Shown here: in pieces, positions 8,491-17,631 of the stretch | How the letters are laid out: each line of letters opens with the position of its first letter | How positions within the stretch are numbered: position 1 is the first letter of the stretch | Source of the DNA: an uncultured Prevotellaceae bacterium | Lineage (GTDB): Bacteria > Bacteroidota > Bacteroidia > Bacteroidales > Bacteroidaceae | Reading direction: 5' to 3' | DNA length: 40,725 nt | NCBI GenBank assembly: GCA_902799455.1 | Contig: CADCAX010000003.1 | Location: 1-40,725, forward strand | Notes under the pieces: generated by a model | Databases searched by the model: none | What the model was told of the DNA's origin: nothing | The model's input: the letters and a program-made list of their open reading frames with translations, nothing else | Program-made: the position numbers and the translations under genes

Positions 8491-11118
8491 TTATCCGTTG
8501 ATTATTTTCTTTATCTGCGACAGTTTATTTAATGCCTCCAAAGGAGTGAGGTTATTGATGTCAATGCCGATTATTTCGTCCCTTACTTGCTCTAAGACAG
8601 GGTCATCAAGCTGGAAGAATGACAGCTGACCACCATTGGCACCCTTTTGGCCTACCTCATCCAAGGTTTCCAGTTTCTTGCTTGAAGCACTGCCAACGCT
8701 GTTACCTTCTTTTTCTAAAGCCTTCAATATTTCATTGGCACGTTTTACGATGCTTGGTGGCATACCTGCTATCTGGGCCACATGAATACCAAAAGAGTGC
8801 TCAGAACCACCTTCTACCAATTTTCTGAGGAAGATAACCTTTCCGTTTATCTCCTTCACAGAAACGTTATAGTTCTTTATGCGCGAGTAATTTTTCGCCA
8901 TTTCATTGAGTTCATGATAGTGTGTGGCAAACAATGTCCTGGCATTTACATTCTTGTGTTCATGAAGATATTCTACTATACTCCATGCTATTGATATACC
9001 ATCGTATGTGCTGGTGCCCCTTCCTAACTCATCGAACAGCACAAGGCTCTTGTCCGTAACATTGTTGAGGATATTGGCAGCCTCAGTCATCTCTACCATG
9101 AAGGTTGATTCGCCTGTTGAGAGGCTGTCAGATGCTCCTACTCTGGTAAATATCTTATCCACCATACCGATATGTGCTGAATCAGCTGGGACATAACAGC
9201 CTATCTGTGCCATCAGTACGATGAGGGCTGTCTGTCTTAGCAATGCCGATTTACCAGCCATATTAGGACCAGTGATTATTATTATCTGCGAAACAGGTTT
9301 GTCAGGAAGCCTTTGAGGATACAGGGAAATGTCGTTAGGAACATATTTTTCTCCTACAGGCATATTTGCCTCAATAACAGGATGTCTGCCCTGCTTTATC
9401 TCCAGAACGTTGGAATCGTCAATTATTGGACGTACATAGTGGTGTTCAAGGGATGTCTTGGTAAATGACAGCAGACAGTCCAGTTCTGCCACATAGTGGG
9501 CATCCTGCTGCAGTTGTGTGATATTTTGCTGTACTCTTTGTATCAGTTCAAAGAACAGTCTTGTCTCAAGGGCAAGAATCTTTTCTTCTGCCCCAAGAAT
9601 CTTTTCTTCATAGGCTTTCAGCTCATCAGTAATATAACGCTCTGCATTTGCCAATGTCTGCTTGCGTATCCACTCTTGTGGCACATTGTCCTTAAAAGTA
9701 TTGCGAACCTCAAGGTAATATCCAAATACGTTGTTATAGCCTATCTTCAAAGAAGTTATACCAGTGCGTTCTATCTCTCTTTGCTGCATCTGCAGGAGAT
9801 AATCCTTGCCGCTGTAGGCTATGCTCCTCAGTTCATCAAGCTCACTGTTGACACCTTTTCTGATGACAGAACCCTTTCCTATCTGTATAGGTGGTTCAGG
9901 CTCTATGGTTGAGGCTATGATGTTTTTCAGTTCGTCAAGGGTATCCAGCTTCTCGCTGATGTTTCTCAATACATCAGTATTGCTTTGCGAGCATATCACC
10001 TTAATGGGCTTCAGGGCTGTCAGGGCATTGCTTATCTGGATTATTTCACGAGGGTTAACCCTGCCTGTAGCAACCTTTGAAACTATACGTTCCATATCAC
10101 CTATGCGATGCAGTTCTTCATCTATGGCATCACGTGAATCAGGCTGACAAAAGAAGTAATCTACAGCATCAAGACGATGATTTATCACCTTTTCATCGCG
10201 AAGTGGGAAGACAAGCCACCTTCTGAGCATTCTGGCTCCCATAGGGGAAACGGTGTAATCTATGATATCTGTAAGGGTTACTCCACCTTCATGAAGGGGA
10301 CTTATGAGTTCCAGGTTTCTGATGGTGAAGTTATCCAGACGCACAAATTTGTCAGCATCAATGCGCTGTATCTTTGTGATATGGTCAATGTGTGTATGTT
10401 GGGTGTATTCAAGGTAATGCAGTATTGCTCCTGCAGCGATTAAACCGTCTTTCAGGTCATCTACACCAAAACCCTTCATATTCTTCACATGAAAGTGTTT
10501 GGTAAGTTTTTGCATGGCTGTCTGTTCTGTAAACACCCAGTCATCGAGGTTGAAGATGGAATAGTTGGAGTTAAAATTCAGCTTACCTCTTTCAACAAGA
10601 ATCTCCTTTGGGGCAAAGTTTGCCAGCATCTTGTCGATATACTCCCTGTTTCCCTGGTCGCAGAGAAATTCTCCTGTGGAGATGTCAAGGAGGGCAATAC
10701 CAAGGGCCACCTTTCCATGATGAATGGCACACAAGAAGTTATTCTCCTTGTAGTTCAGTACATTATCCTGTAGGGCAACACCTGGGGTAACAAGCTCTGT
10801 AATGCCACGCTTTACAAGCTTCTTTGTCAGCTTTGGGTCTTCCAACTGGTCACAGATGGCCACTCTCCTACCCGCTCTTATCAGCTTTGGGAGGTATGTG
10901 TCCAGCGCATGATGTGGAAACCCAGCCATTGCATCGCCTTGTGAAGCACCATTATTACGTCTTGTAAGAGTGATACCCAGTATCTGTGATGCCTCTATAG
11001 CATCCTCACAATAAGTCTCGTAGAAGTCACCACAGCGAAACAGCAACAAAGCCTCAGGGTGCTTAGCCTTGAGGTCAAAGAACTGCTGCATCATCGGGGT
11101 TAACTCTTTCTTCGCCAT
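8491..11118 (-). CDS. mutS: DNA mismatch repair protein MutS
   Basis: 875 residues from the ATG at 11118, typical of MutS1. The mismatch-recognition domain carries the FYE motif ([10 protein letters not shown]). It is followed by connector, lever ([17 protein letters not shown]) and clamp regions. The ATPase domain has the Walker [14 protein letters not shown] and Walker [13 protein letters not shown], then ATHYHEL. It recognises mispaired bases and starts repair with MutL, which is not in the window. The frame continues six codons upstream of MAKKELTP, but family alignment and the upstream promoter support 11118. It is the first gene of the mutS-leuS-GT9 unit. Confidence 0.97.
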   Translation of the reverse strand: MAKKELTPMMQQFFDLKAKHPEALLLFRCGDFYETYCEDAIEASQILGITLTRRNNGASQGDAMAGFPHHALDTYLPKLIRAGRRVAICDQLEDPKLTKKLVKRGITELVTPGVALQDNVLNYKENNFLCAIHHGKVALGIALLDISTGEFLCDQGNREYIDKMLANFAPKEILVERGKLNFNSNYSIFNLDDWVFTEQTAMQKLTKHFHVKNMKGFGVDDLKDGLIAAGAILHYLEYTQHTHIDHITKIQRIDADKFVRLDNFTIRNLELISPLHEGGVTLTDIIDYTVSPMGARMLRRWLVFPLRDEKVINHRLDAVDYFFCQPDSRDAIDEELHRIGDMERIVSKVATGRVNPREIIQISNALTALKPIKVICSQSNTDVLRNISEKLDTLDELKNIIASTIEPEPPIQIGKGSVIRKGVNSELDELRSIAYSGKDYLLQMQQREIERTGITSLKIGYNNVFGYYLEVRNTFKDNVPQEWIRKQTLANAERYITDELKAYEEKILGAEEKILALETRLFFELIQRVQQNITQLQQDAHYVAELDCLLSFTKTSLEHHYVRPIIDDSNVLEIKQGRHPVIEANMPVGEKYVPNDISLYPQRLPDKPVSQIIIITGPNMAGKSALLRQTALIVLMAQIGCYVPADSAHIGMVDKIFTRVGASDSLSTGESTFMVEMTEAANILNNVTDKSLVLFDELGRGTSTYDGISIAWSIVEYLHEHKNVNARTLFATHYHELNEMAKNYSRIKNYNVSVKEINGKVIFLRKLVEGGSEHSFGIHVAQIAGMPPSIVKRANEILKALEKEGNSVGSASSKKLETLDEVGQKGANGGQLSFFQLDDPVLEQVRDEIIGIDINNLTPLEALNKLSQIKKIING

Positions 11119-11154
11119 TTTTTGTGGGAGTATCACTTAAAACAATTGTGCGCG

Positions 11155-11186
11155 CAAAGGTACGAAAAAATGAGCGAAACCCCAAA
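11155..11186 (-). promoter_or_regulatory. Promoter of mutS
   Basis: On the minus strand, TTTG (11183-11186), 20 nt, then TACCTTTG (11155-11162): a full match to the Bacteroidota promoter, ending 36 nt before the mutS ATG. Confidence 0.78.
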
Positions 11187-11252
11187 TAAATAGGATTTTA
11201 TTTTCAATTCAGAGTACAAAGTAAGTTTGATGAGGCCAAAAGAAAGGGCATA

Positions 11253-11348
11253 AAATCCACAAAAATATTAAGATTTTGGGAACAAAATCCAAAAATCTTA
11301 TGTTTTTTTAGGAATTAAATCCCAAAATATTAAGTTTTTATTTGGATA
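11253..11348 (+). repeat. Three tandem 32-bp imperfect repeats upstream of the DUF4143 ATPase gene
   Basis: Copies start at 11253, 11285 and 11317, an exact 32-bp period. Each begins AAATCC, has an A/T core (such as CAAAATATTAAG or AAAAATCTTATG), a T-rich part and ends in GGA. The first two are also inverted relative to each other in part: AAGATTTT (11270-11277) pairs with AAAATCTT (11292-11299). The last copy runs into the -33 box of the ATPase promoter. This is a plausible operator array; the binding protein is unknown. Confidence 0.8.
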
Positions 11349-11372
11349 AGTTAGATGTTTTGCTTAATTTTG
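11341..11372 (+). promoter_or_regulatory. Promoter of the DUF4143 ATPase gene
   Basis: TTTG (11341-11344), 20 nt, then TAATTTTG (11365-11372), a full match to the Bacteroidota promoter. The -33 box lies inside the third 32-bp repeat, so a protein on the repeats would compete with or touch RNA polymerase. Confidence 0.75.
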
Positions 11373-11396
11373 CAGCGAAATAAGATAGTATAGGCT

Positions 11397-12530
11397 ATGA
11401 TTAAGAGAATTCTTCGAGACAAATTACAGTCACAGCTCGGCTCTTCAAAGGCTATTATCGTTATGGGAGCTCGTCAAGTAGGTAAATCTACTCTTCTCAA
11501 AGAGTTGCTTGATGGGAATACTGACGTAATGTGGATGAATGGTGATGAACTTGACATTCAACAACTCTTTTCGCAATTAACCTCAACACGTATTCGTACA
11601 ATACTTGGTAATCATCATATATTGGTAATAGATGAGGCACAGCGTATTCCTGATATTGGATTAAGAATGAAATTAGTGACAGATCAGGTAGAAGGTGTTC
11701 AAATCATAGCAACTGGTAGCAGTTCATTTGAACTTGCAAATAAGGTGAATGAACCTCTTACTGGCAGAAAGCGTGAATTTCGTATGTTCCCTGTGTCTTT
11801 CAGTGAGATGGTTTCCCATTCAAATCTTCTTGATGAGGTAAGACTCATTCCTCACAGAATGGTCTATGGCTATTACCCTGAGGTTGTCTGCAGTCCTGGT
11901 AATGAGCGTGTTGTTCTACGAGAATTGTCAGACAGTTATCTTTATCGCGATATACTTTCGTATGATGGTATAGGAAAACCTGAAAAGATGACAAGTTTAT
12001 TACAGGCTCTGGCATATCAAATAGGCAGTCAGGTAAGTTATAATGAGATAAGCCAACTTGTAGGTATAGACCCTAAGACAGTGGAGCGTTATATTGATAT
12101 ATTGGAAAAGTCATACGTTATATTCCGTTTGGGTAGCTTTAGCAGAAATTTGCGTAATGAACTGAAGTTTAGTCGTAAGATATATTTCTGGGACCTTGGA
12201 ATCCGTAATGCTGTCATAGGAAATCTGAGTCAGGTTGAAAGTCGCAGTGATGCAGGTGCCTTATGGGAAAATTTTTGTATATCTGAGCGCATGAAAATGC
12301 TTTCATACAATGATAGTTTTGCACGGAGTTGGTTTTGGCGTACTCAGCAGCAGAGTGAGATAGACTATATAGAGGAAGAAGATGGAAAGCTTCATGCCTA
12401 TGAGTTTAAATGGAATGAGCACAAATCAAAAGTAAAATGTCCTCTTTCATTTTCAAATGCATACCCTGATGCAGCTTATAGTGTTATAACTCCCCAAAAC
12501 ATCGAGGAGTTTATATTGTCTCACTCATAA
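11397..12530 (+). CDS. AAA+ ATPase with C-terminal DUF4143 domain
   Basis: 377 residues. The N-terminal AAA_14-type ATPase has Walker A GARQVGKST (residues 24-32), Walker B ILVIDEAQRIP and a sensor IIATGSSSFELA. It is followed by LTGRKREFRMFPVSFSEM, a winged-helix-like VSYNEISQLVGIDPKTVERYIDILEKSYVIFRL, and the DUF4143 nuclease-like end with FWRTQQQSEIDYIEE and YEFKWN, which fits a PD-(D/E)XK-type core (E-D-E-x-K). The family is multicopy in Bacteroidota and its function is not established; roles in DNA processing or phage defence have been suggested. No partner gene lies beside it, but a tandem-repeat operator does. Confidence 0.85.
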   Translation: MIKRILRDKLQSQLGSSKAIIVMGARQVGKSTLLKELLDGNTDVMWMNGDELDIQQLFSQLTSTRIRTILGNHHILVIDEAQRIPDIGLRMKLVTDQVEGVQIIATGSSSFELANKVNEPLTGRKREFRMFPVSFSEMVSHSNLLDEVRLIPHRMVYGYYPEVVCSPGNERVVLRELSDSYLYRDILSYDGIGKPEKMTSLLQALAYQIGSQVSYNEISQLVGIDPKTVERYIDILEKSYVIFRLGSFSRNLRNELKFSRKIYFWDLGIRNAVIGNLSQVESRSDAGALWENFCISERMKMLSYNDSFARSWFWRTQQQSEIDYIEEEDGKLHAYEFKWNEHKSKVKCPLSFSNAYPDAAYSVITPQNIEEFILSHS

Positions 12531-12610
12531 CAGTTTTATCCAGATGATAAAAACAAAGGAACGAAAAAGATATGAAAAATGCAAGATAAAAACATTTTTT
12601 GACACAAAAA

Positions 12611-12633
12611 CGATGACGATGACACCGATGACA
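12611..12633 (+). repeat. GATGAC-rich 23-bp repeat, copy 1
   Basis: Core CGATGACGATGACA, then C, then CGATGACA. The other copies at 12795-12817 and 13012-13034 differ from it at a single central position. It is followed by CCCTACCCCTATTTATT, which is partly shared with the others. Confidence 0.8.
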
Positions 12634-12794
12634 CCCTACCCCTATTTATTTTGAAAATTGATGACGAAACACGAAAATGTAGATTTCAGCCATCAGAAAA
12701 AATTAAAAGAAATATTTATTCATTATTATATATATATATATATAATAATGGCTCTGTAAAAAACCCTCATTCTGCAAAAATAAATTACCCCCAC

Positions 12795-12817
12795 TGTCAT
12801 CGCTGTCATCGTCATCG
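12795..12817 (-). repeat. GATGAC-rich 23-bp repeat, copy 2 (inverted)
   Basis: On the minus strand this reads CGATGACGATGACA, then G, then CGATGACA. It is inverted relative to copies 1 and 3, and its downstream flank also has ATTTATT. Confidence 0.8.
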
Positions 12818-12970
12818 ATTGACATCTGATGACACAGGGGGCCTATCTGCACAGAATCCCCTGCCGCTCTGGATTTTGCGCCCATTAAGGAAAAAATTTT
12901 TTCCGTCGGGAACAAAAATTTTTTTCATGGGCATGGAACAAAAATTTGTCTTAGGGAGGCGCAGTTTATC

Positions 12971-13000
12971 TTAATTATGAATTATGAATTGTGAATTAAA
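12971..13000. repeat. AT-rich ATTATGAATT-family repeat
   Basis: Tandem TTATGAATT-type units, ending GTGAATTAAA. The same family recurs at 13891-13925, 14303-14336 and 40371-40405. Confidence 0.7.
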
Positions 13001-13011
13001 TTCTCCCCAAC

Positions 13012-13034
13012 CGATGACGATGACAACGATGACA
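13012..13034 (+). repeat. GATGAC-rich 23-bp repeat, copy 3
   Basis: Core CGATGACGATGACA, then A, then CGATGACA, in the same orientation as copy 1, with a similar TACCCC-ATTTATT flank. It lies 16 bp before the lgt stop codon. Confidence 0.8.
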
Positions 13035-13049
13035 GCATACCCCAATTTA

Positions 13050-13904
13050 TTATTTGTTTGTATTTTTGTCCTCTATCACCTTCTTCCATCCTTTGTATGT
13101 GAAGTAGCCTCCGATGAGGATGAAGGGGATTGAGAGTATCTGTCCCATGTCGAAGAGCATGCCTTGTTCAAAACTTTCCTGTACTTCCTTGGTATATTCT
13201 ATGAAGAAGCGGAAGGTGAAGATGAGGAAGATGTCAAGGCCGAAGAAGAAGGATGTGCCAACCAAAGCAGGCTTTTTCTTGTAGAAATACCAGAGGACAA
13301 AGAAGAAGCAGGCATATGCTATTGCTTCATAGAGTTGTCCTGGATGGCGTGGCAGCATGTCTATTCTTTCAAAGATGAAAGCCCAGGGCACATCTGTAGG
13401 CTTGCCTATTATCTCGCTGTTCATGAGGTTGCCAAGGCGTATGAAGCAGGCTGTGACAGGAACAGAGATGGAGATAGTATCGAGTACTGTCCACATTCCC
13501 ACCTTCAGGTTCTTGCTGTAGAGCAGCAAAGCCAGAATGATGCCTATGGTGCCTCCATGACTGGCAAGGCCCTCATAGCCTGTGAAATGCCAATGTCCGT
13601 ATATATCCTGCCTTATAGGGAGCAGCATCTCGATGAAATGGGTCCAACTGGACAGGAAGTATCCTGGTTCATAGAAGAGGCAATGTCCCAAGCGTGCTCC
13701 TACCAGTATTCCAATAAAGCAATACAGAAAGAGGGGTTCAAACTTCTCGTCTGGCAGTTTCTGCTGTCTGTACAGATATTTTACTATCAGATATGCCAGA
13801 AGAAGTCCTATGAGCCAGCATGTGGAATACCATCGTATGGCAATAGGCCCAATACTAAATATTATTGTATCCGGATTCCAAGAGATATACAATGCATAAT
13901 TCAT
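13050..13904 (-). CDS. lgt: Prolipoprotein diacylglyceryl transferase
   Basis: 284 residues, seven predicted membrane helices. Lgt signatures are GARLGHCLFYEP, GLASHGGTIGI, RLGNLMNSEIIGKPTDVPWAF (with the essential Arg and Asn) and RHPGQLYEA. It transfers diacylglycerol from phosphatidylglycerol to the cysteine of prolipoproteins in the inner membrane. The ATG at 13904 lies inside an AT-rich repeat, so the first few residues (MNYAL) are encoded by repeat DNA; no other nearby in-frame ATG is seen before the conserved region. It is the last gene of the polA-protease-ychF-four-helix run. Confidence 0.95.
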   Translation of the reverse strand: MNYALYISWNPDTIIFSIGPIAIRWYSTCWLIGLLLAYLIVKYLYRQQKLPDEKFEPLFLYCFIGILVGARLGHCLFYEPGYFLSSWTHFIEMLLPIRQDIYGHWHFTGYEGLASHGGTIGIILALLLYSKNLKVGMWTVLDTISISVPVTACFIRLGNLMNSEIIGKPTDVPWAFIFERIDMLPRHPGQLYEAIAYACFFFVLWYFYKKKPALVGTSFFFGLDIFLIFTFRFFIEYTKEVQESFEQGMLFDMGQILSIPFILIGGYFTYKGWKKVIEDKNTNK

Positions 13905-13925
13905 AATGCATAATTCATAATTAAA
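13891..13925. repeat. AT-rich repeat covering the lgt start, left of the four-helix-bundle gene
   Basis: TAATGCATAATTCATAATGC units, inverted with respect to the copy at 14303-14336. Together they bracket the four-helix-bundle gene. Confidence 0.8.
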
Positions 13926-13933
13926 AATAAATA

Positions 13934-14293
13934 TTATTCGTCTTGCGAGTTTTTGACTATTGTTGTGAGTATCTTTATTATCTCAACATTGTCACTTATA
14001 ATAGAGTCAAAAGATTCTTTACTGATATATTCTGTTTCATTAAGCAGTTCAAGCCAATATTCTGTTTCACTTGCTTCTTTCAAGGCGATATTCATTTTTG
14101 CTCTGAAATCTGCTTTACTCTGTCCTCGTAGTGCCTCTTTCACATTAGCGCCTATGCTTGTTCCACTTCGCAATACCTGTTTAGATAAAACATATTCCTT
14201 TTGCGATGCATTTATAGTGAGGTACTTATAAAGGTTTATTATCCTTATTGCAAAAGACTTTGATTTCTCTTTTATGACGTTGTTTTCATCCAT
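13934..14293 (-). CDS. Four-helix-bundle protein (23S rRNA intervening-sequence / S23 family)
   Basis: 119 residues, all-helical by composition. It shows the family pattern: KSFAIRIINLYKYL, LSKQVLRSGTSIGANVKEALRGQSKADFRAKMNIALKEASETEYWLELL, and a final I-x-K-I-L-T segment. Members were first found in insertions of 23S rRNA genes and are widespread as isolated genes in Bacteroidota; related four-helix proteins (Avd) work with reverse transcriptases of diversity-generating retroelements. None of those partners is here. AT-rich repeats lie on both sides in opposite orientation, suggesting that the gene moves as a cassette. Its function is unknown. Confidence 0.88.
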   Translation of the reverse strand: MDENNVIKEKSKSFAIRIINLYKYLTINASQKEYVLSKQVLRSGTSIGANVKEALRGQSKADFRAKMNIALKEASETEYWLELLNETEYISKESFDSIISDNVEIIKILTTIVKNSQDE

Positions 14294-14302
14294 GCGCTAG
14301 CC

Positions 14303-14336
14303 CAATTATGCATTATGCATTATGAATTATGAATTG
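14303..14336. repeat. AT-rich repeat between ychF and the four-helix-bundle gene
   Basis: Units of ATTATGCATTATGAATTATG. It is inverted relative to the copy at 13891-13925 and ends three bases before the ychF stop codon. Confidence 0.8.
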
Positions 14337-14338
14337 AT

Positions 14339-15439
14339 TTACACATTAAATCTGAAGTGCATGATGTCGCCATCTTGGACTACATAGTCCTTGCCTTCGA
14401 TGCCAAGTTTTCCTGCTTCCTTGATGGCTGCCTCGGACTTATATTGCATATAGTCGTCATATTTGATGACCTCAGCACGGATGAAGCCCTTCTCAAAGTC
14501 AGTATGTATGACACCAGCACACTGTGGTGCCTTCCATCCCTTCTTGAATGTCCATGCCTTTACCTCCATCTCACCTGCTGTGATGAATGTCTGGAGATTA
14601 AGAAGAGCATATGCCTTCTTGATGAGGCGGTTGACACCACTCTCTTCGAGACCCAGTTCCTCAAGGAAGAGCTGCTTGTCCTCATAGTTGTCAAAGCCTG
14701 CAATGTCTTCTTCTGTCTTGGCAGCAATAATCATGCACTCAGCACCCTCTTCTGCTGCCAGGGCCTCAACCTTCTTTGTCCACTCATTACCTTCCTTTGC
14801 TGCTGATTCATCAACATTACAAACGTAAAGAACTGGTTTGCTGGTAAGCAGGAAGAGATTCTTAGCTGCCAACTGTTCCTCTTTTGAGTCAAATTCTACC
14901 GTTCTGGCATTTTTTCCCTGCTCCAGACATTGTTTATAAGCCTCAAGCACTGCCAACTCCACCTTGGCGTCTTTATTGCCTGCAGAGGCTACTTTTTGGG
15001 TCTTTGCATAACGGCTTTCTATTGTCTCAAGGTCTTTTAGCTGCAGTTCCGTATCAATGATTTCCTTATCACGAATAGGATTGACAGTACCATCCACATG
15101 GGTGATATTCTCATCCTCAAAGCATCTGAGGACATGAATGATAGCATCTGTCTCACGGATGTTTCCAAGGAATTTGTTTCCCAATCCCTCTCCCTTGCTG
15201 GCTCCTTTCACCAAGCCTGCTATGTCAACTATTTCACATGTTGCAGGAACTATGCGTCCTGGATGAACTATCTCTGCAAGATTGGTAAGACGGTCATCAG
15301 GAACAGTTATAACACCTACGTTAGGTTCTATTGTACAGAAAGGAAAGTTTGCTGCTTGTGCCTTTGCAGACGATAAACAGTTAAAGAGAGTTGACTTGCC
15401 TACATTGGGCAGTCCTACGATTCCACATTTTAATGCCAT
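14339..15439 (-). CDS. ychF: Redox-regulated ATPase YchF (Obg-like GTPase family)
   Basis: 366 residues. The G domain begins MALKCGIVGLPNVGKSTLFN (P-loop), then DIAGLVKGASKGEGLGN (switch II/G3). The G4 position reads NVDE rather than NKxD, which explains ATP preference in this family. A coiled-coil insert follows, and a TGS domain closes the protein (TFITAGEMEVKAWTFKKG to GIEGKDYVVQDGDIMHFRFNV). It binds ribosomes and takes part in translation and stress responses. It lies 17 nt after the S8 protease gene. Confidence 0.96.
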   Translation of the reverse strand: MALKCGIVGLPNVGKSTLFNCLSSAKAQAANFPFCTIEPNVGVITVPDDRLTNLAEIVHPGRIVPATCEIVDIAGLVKGASKGEGLGNKFLGNIRETDAIIHVLRCFEDENITHVDGTVNPIRDKEIIDTELQLKDLETIESRYAKTQKVASAGNKDAKVELAVLEAYKQCLEQGKNARTVEFDSKEEQLAAKNLFLLTSKPVLYVCNVDESAAKEGNEWTKKVEALAAEEGAECMIIAAKTEEDIAGFDNYEDKQLFLEELGLEESGVNRLIKKAYALLNLQTFITAGEMEVKAWTFKKGWKAPQCAGVIHTDFEKGFIRAEVIKYDDYMQYKSEAAIKEAGKLGIEGKDYVVQDGDIMHFRFNV

Positions 15440-15456
15440 AATCTTTATATTTTTTT

Positions 15457-17616
15457 TTATTCTATTCTAATGAGTGTTGAGCCATAGTTGCCTACTTGTA
15501 CTGCATAGATGCCCTTTAATCCACTGAAAGAGACGTTGTAGTCAGTTGTATGGGCTGGTATGACGCATTGTAAGGTACACTGGCCGTTAGTGTTGTATAT
15601 ACGTACTTTTACAGGATTGTCAGAATCAGGTACTGAGATGCTGATATCACCATTTGACAAAGGACGTACTTTAGCTTCTACGATATGTTCTGTAGACAGT
15701 CCCTCCACATTGGTAAGATTCAGGATATACAGCAGTCCCTTGTAAGCATCTATCTCTCCATATCCATACTCGTTATTGGGATAACTCAGCGATGGGTCAG
15801 AGTGTCTTGCTGTATGGGCTATGACATCTTTCACCTCCTCAGTGGTAAGGTCTGGCTTTGCCTGCAGCCATAGAGCCACGATGCCTGTTACAACAGGAGT
15901 TGACATAGAGGTACCATCACTGGTAATCCAGTAGTAGTCTTTATCATTGTATGTTGACTTGGACACTATTCTGTTTCTTAATTCTTCAGGATGACTCTCC
16001 TGATATGTCCTGTTAAAAGCAGAGATGACATTTACTCCAGGTGCTACGACGTCTGGTTTTATGATACCACTCAGAGCAGGTCCGCAAGAGGAGTAAGAAG
16101 GTCGTTTGCCATCATTGCTATAGATGCTGGTCTGGGTTCTTCCTTCTATGTCCTGATATGTTTTTCTCCATGATGTTGAACCAACGCACAAGACACAGTC
16201 ATATTCTCCTGGACAGAGGGTGTTTCCTCCTAATTTTGCACCTTCTATCTTACCATTCTGTATATGTATGCGTGCTTCAGCATCCTCTCCTGAGATATTG
16301 ATTTCATAGTCGCGATCTGAGAATTTCTTCTTGCCTTCAATGAAGGTAAAATCATAACCAATCTTGCCTGGGTTGTACTCATCTTCATTGCAGTAAGAAT
16401 AAACAATTAGACTGTCAAGGGAAGCTATTGTATCTATTTGTAGAGTGTCATATTCGAGGTTAAAATGAAAGACACCTTCTTCTGCCGGCTTGCTTTTATC
16501 AGTTATCGTAAAGGAAAGCATCTTATTGCTGCTGATGGTAAGAAATAAAGGGTCCTCTAATGAAGTTCTCGTCATCAATCCTCCTACAGACTCCTGGTCA
16601 GCTTCTTTGTACATGAAAAATCCCCTGGTTCCCTCATTACCTGCTGAGGCAACGAGTATTTTTCCTGGTCCGAGCAATTTTTCTATATACTCTTTGTATA
16701 ATATATGTTCTCCTGTTACGTCACCATATGAGCCAGCACTAAAGTTTATAACACAAGGCTTGCCAACAGAGTCAGCATAATTGAATATGCTTTGGAAGCC
16801 AAGAAGGTCAATTGGATAACCAAGAATGCTGTCTTTCAGCTCTTTTGGGACGAGTTCTATGTTATTGCTGAAAATGCTATTCACCATGTAGATGTCAACC
16901 TCTGGTGCCATACCGCTGTATGGGGTATTATAGCCACTGCCTGCTGCTGTTCCTGCCGTATGTGTTCCATGATGATGCAGATAGCTGTCAACGCTGTGAT
17001 CCTTGGCAACAATTTCTTCTGGCTTGAGAAGTTTGCCTAAAGGAAAATCAGTACCGTAGTCAATGGTTGTCTGGGTATCTATGCCGTCAAGCATATCCCA
17101 TACACGTTGGATACGTAGGCGGTTATCCTTCTTTGAAAGGAAGGTAGGATGGTTATAGTCAAACGATATGTCCTGTACTCCCACAAGTACTCCTGTGCCA
17201 TCGAAAGCAGAAGGCAACTCTCCCCCACCCTCGTGGATGATATCAGTATTTGTGATAGCACGAGAACTGTCATTGGTTAATGTCATAGCACGTGACTCTG
17301 ACTCTATCCTGACAACCCTGCTGTCGTTGGAGAGCTCTATGACCTTTGAAAGGGGCATTCTTACGATATGAATGTCACCCTGATGGCTAAGACAATAGTC
17401 TTCAACAATATTACCACTACACTTGATAAGAGCACAGACAGTCTTTTCTGTAGGGAATTTTACAGGCTTACGTACAGCACTTCTGGAGTAGTTTGTTGCC
17501 TCATACTTCTGTACTTTCTGTCGTAGGCTGCGTGACATTTTACTATAGTCCTGTGCATATGCCAGGAAAGGAAGTACGGAAAGAATATAAAGAATGACAG
17601 AAATCTTTTTCATCAT
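15457..17616 (-). CDS. Secreted S8 (subtilisin-like) serine peptidase with T9SS-like C-terminus
   Basis: 719 residues. A signal peptide covers about residues 1-21 (KKISVILYILSVLPFLAYA). The subtilase triad is present: Asp about 149 (GVQDISFDYNHP), His about 216 (HHHGTHTAGTAAGSG) and Ser about 570 (SDGTSMSTPVVTG), with LVASAGNEG giving the oxyanion Asn. A large insert lies between His and Ser. The last ~80 residues (VRIYNTNGQ...FSGLKGIYAVQVG) look like a type A sorting domain of the type IX secretion system, so the enzyme is probably exported to the surface. It follows polA by 15 nt, likely on the same transcript. Confidence 0.9.
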   Translation of the reverse strand: MMKKISVILYILSVLPFLAYAQDYSKMSRSLRQKVQKYEATNYSRSAVRKPVKFPTEKTVCALIKCSGNIVEDYCLSHQGDIHIVRMPLSKVIELSNDSRVVRIESESRAMTLTNDSSRAITNTDIIHEGGGELPSAFDGTGVLVGVQDISFDYNHPTFLSKKDNRLRIQRVWDMLDGIDTQTTIDYGTDFPLGKLLKPEEIVAKDHSVDSYLHHHGTHTAGTAAGSGYNTPYSGMAPEVDIYMVNSIFSNNIELVPKELKDSILGYPIDLLGFQSIFNYADSVGKPCVINFSAGSYGDVTGEHILYKEYIEKLLGPGKILVASAGNEGTRGFFMYKEADQESVGGLMTRTSLEDPLFLTISSNKMLSFTITDKSKPAEEGVFHFNLEYDTLQIDTIASLDSLIVYSYCNEDEYNPGKIGYDFTFIEGKKKFSDRDYEINISGEDAEARIHIQNGKIEGAKLGGNTLCPGEYDCVLCVGSTSWRKTYQDIEGRTQTSIYSNDGKRPSYSSCGPALSGIIKPDVVAPGVNVISAFNRTYQESHPEELRNRIVSKSTYNDKDYYWITSDGTSMSTPVVTGIVALWLQAKPDLTTEEVKDVIAHTARHSDPSLSYPNNEYGYGEIDAYKGLLYILNLTNVEGLSTEHIVEAKVRPLSNGDISISVPDSDNPVKVRIYNTNGQCTLQCVIPAHTTDYNVSFSGLKGIYAVQVGNYGSTLIRIE

Positions 17617-17631
17617 AATCGTATCTTACAC

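Larger units (their letters stand above)
12531..13049. other. Gene-free stretch with dispersed short repeats
   Basis: No supported gene. It contains three copies of a GATGAC-rich repeat (listed separately), a (TA)n run flanked by complementary arms near 12724-12749, a direct duplication of GGAACAAAAATTT (around 12909 and 12948), and one AT-rich ATTATGAATT repeat at 12971-13000. The right half between the second and third copies is unusually GC-rich for an intergenic region here. It may be the remnant of a mobile element or replicon. Confidence 0.6.

Noticed and set aside
12554..12584. TTCCTTTG with TTG at 20 nt on the minus strand, a possible promoter antisense to the DUF4143 ATPase gene
   Set aside because: Only TTG at the -33 position, no gene downstream on that strand, and no motif shared with the pdx promoters. 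Too weak to annotate.
14063..14070. Isolated TGTTTCAC (parS half-site); another at 38339-38346
   Set aside because: Single 8-mers are expected by chance about once in 40 kb on two strands, and no second arm is present. Only the 24072-24203 group is dense enough to matter.
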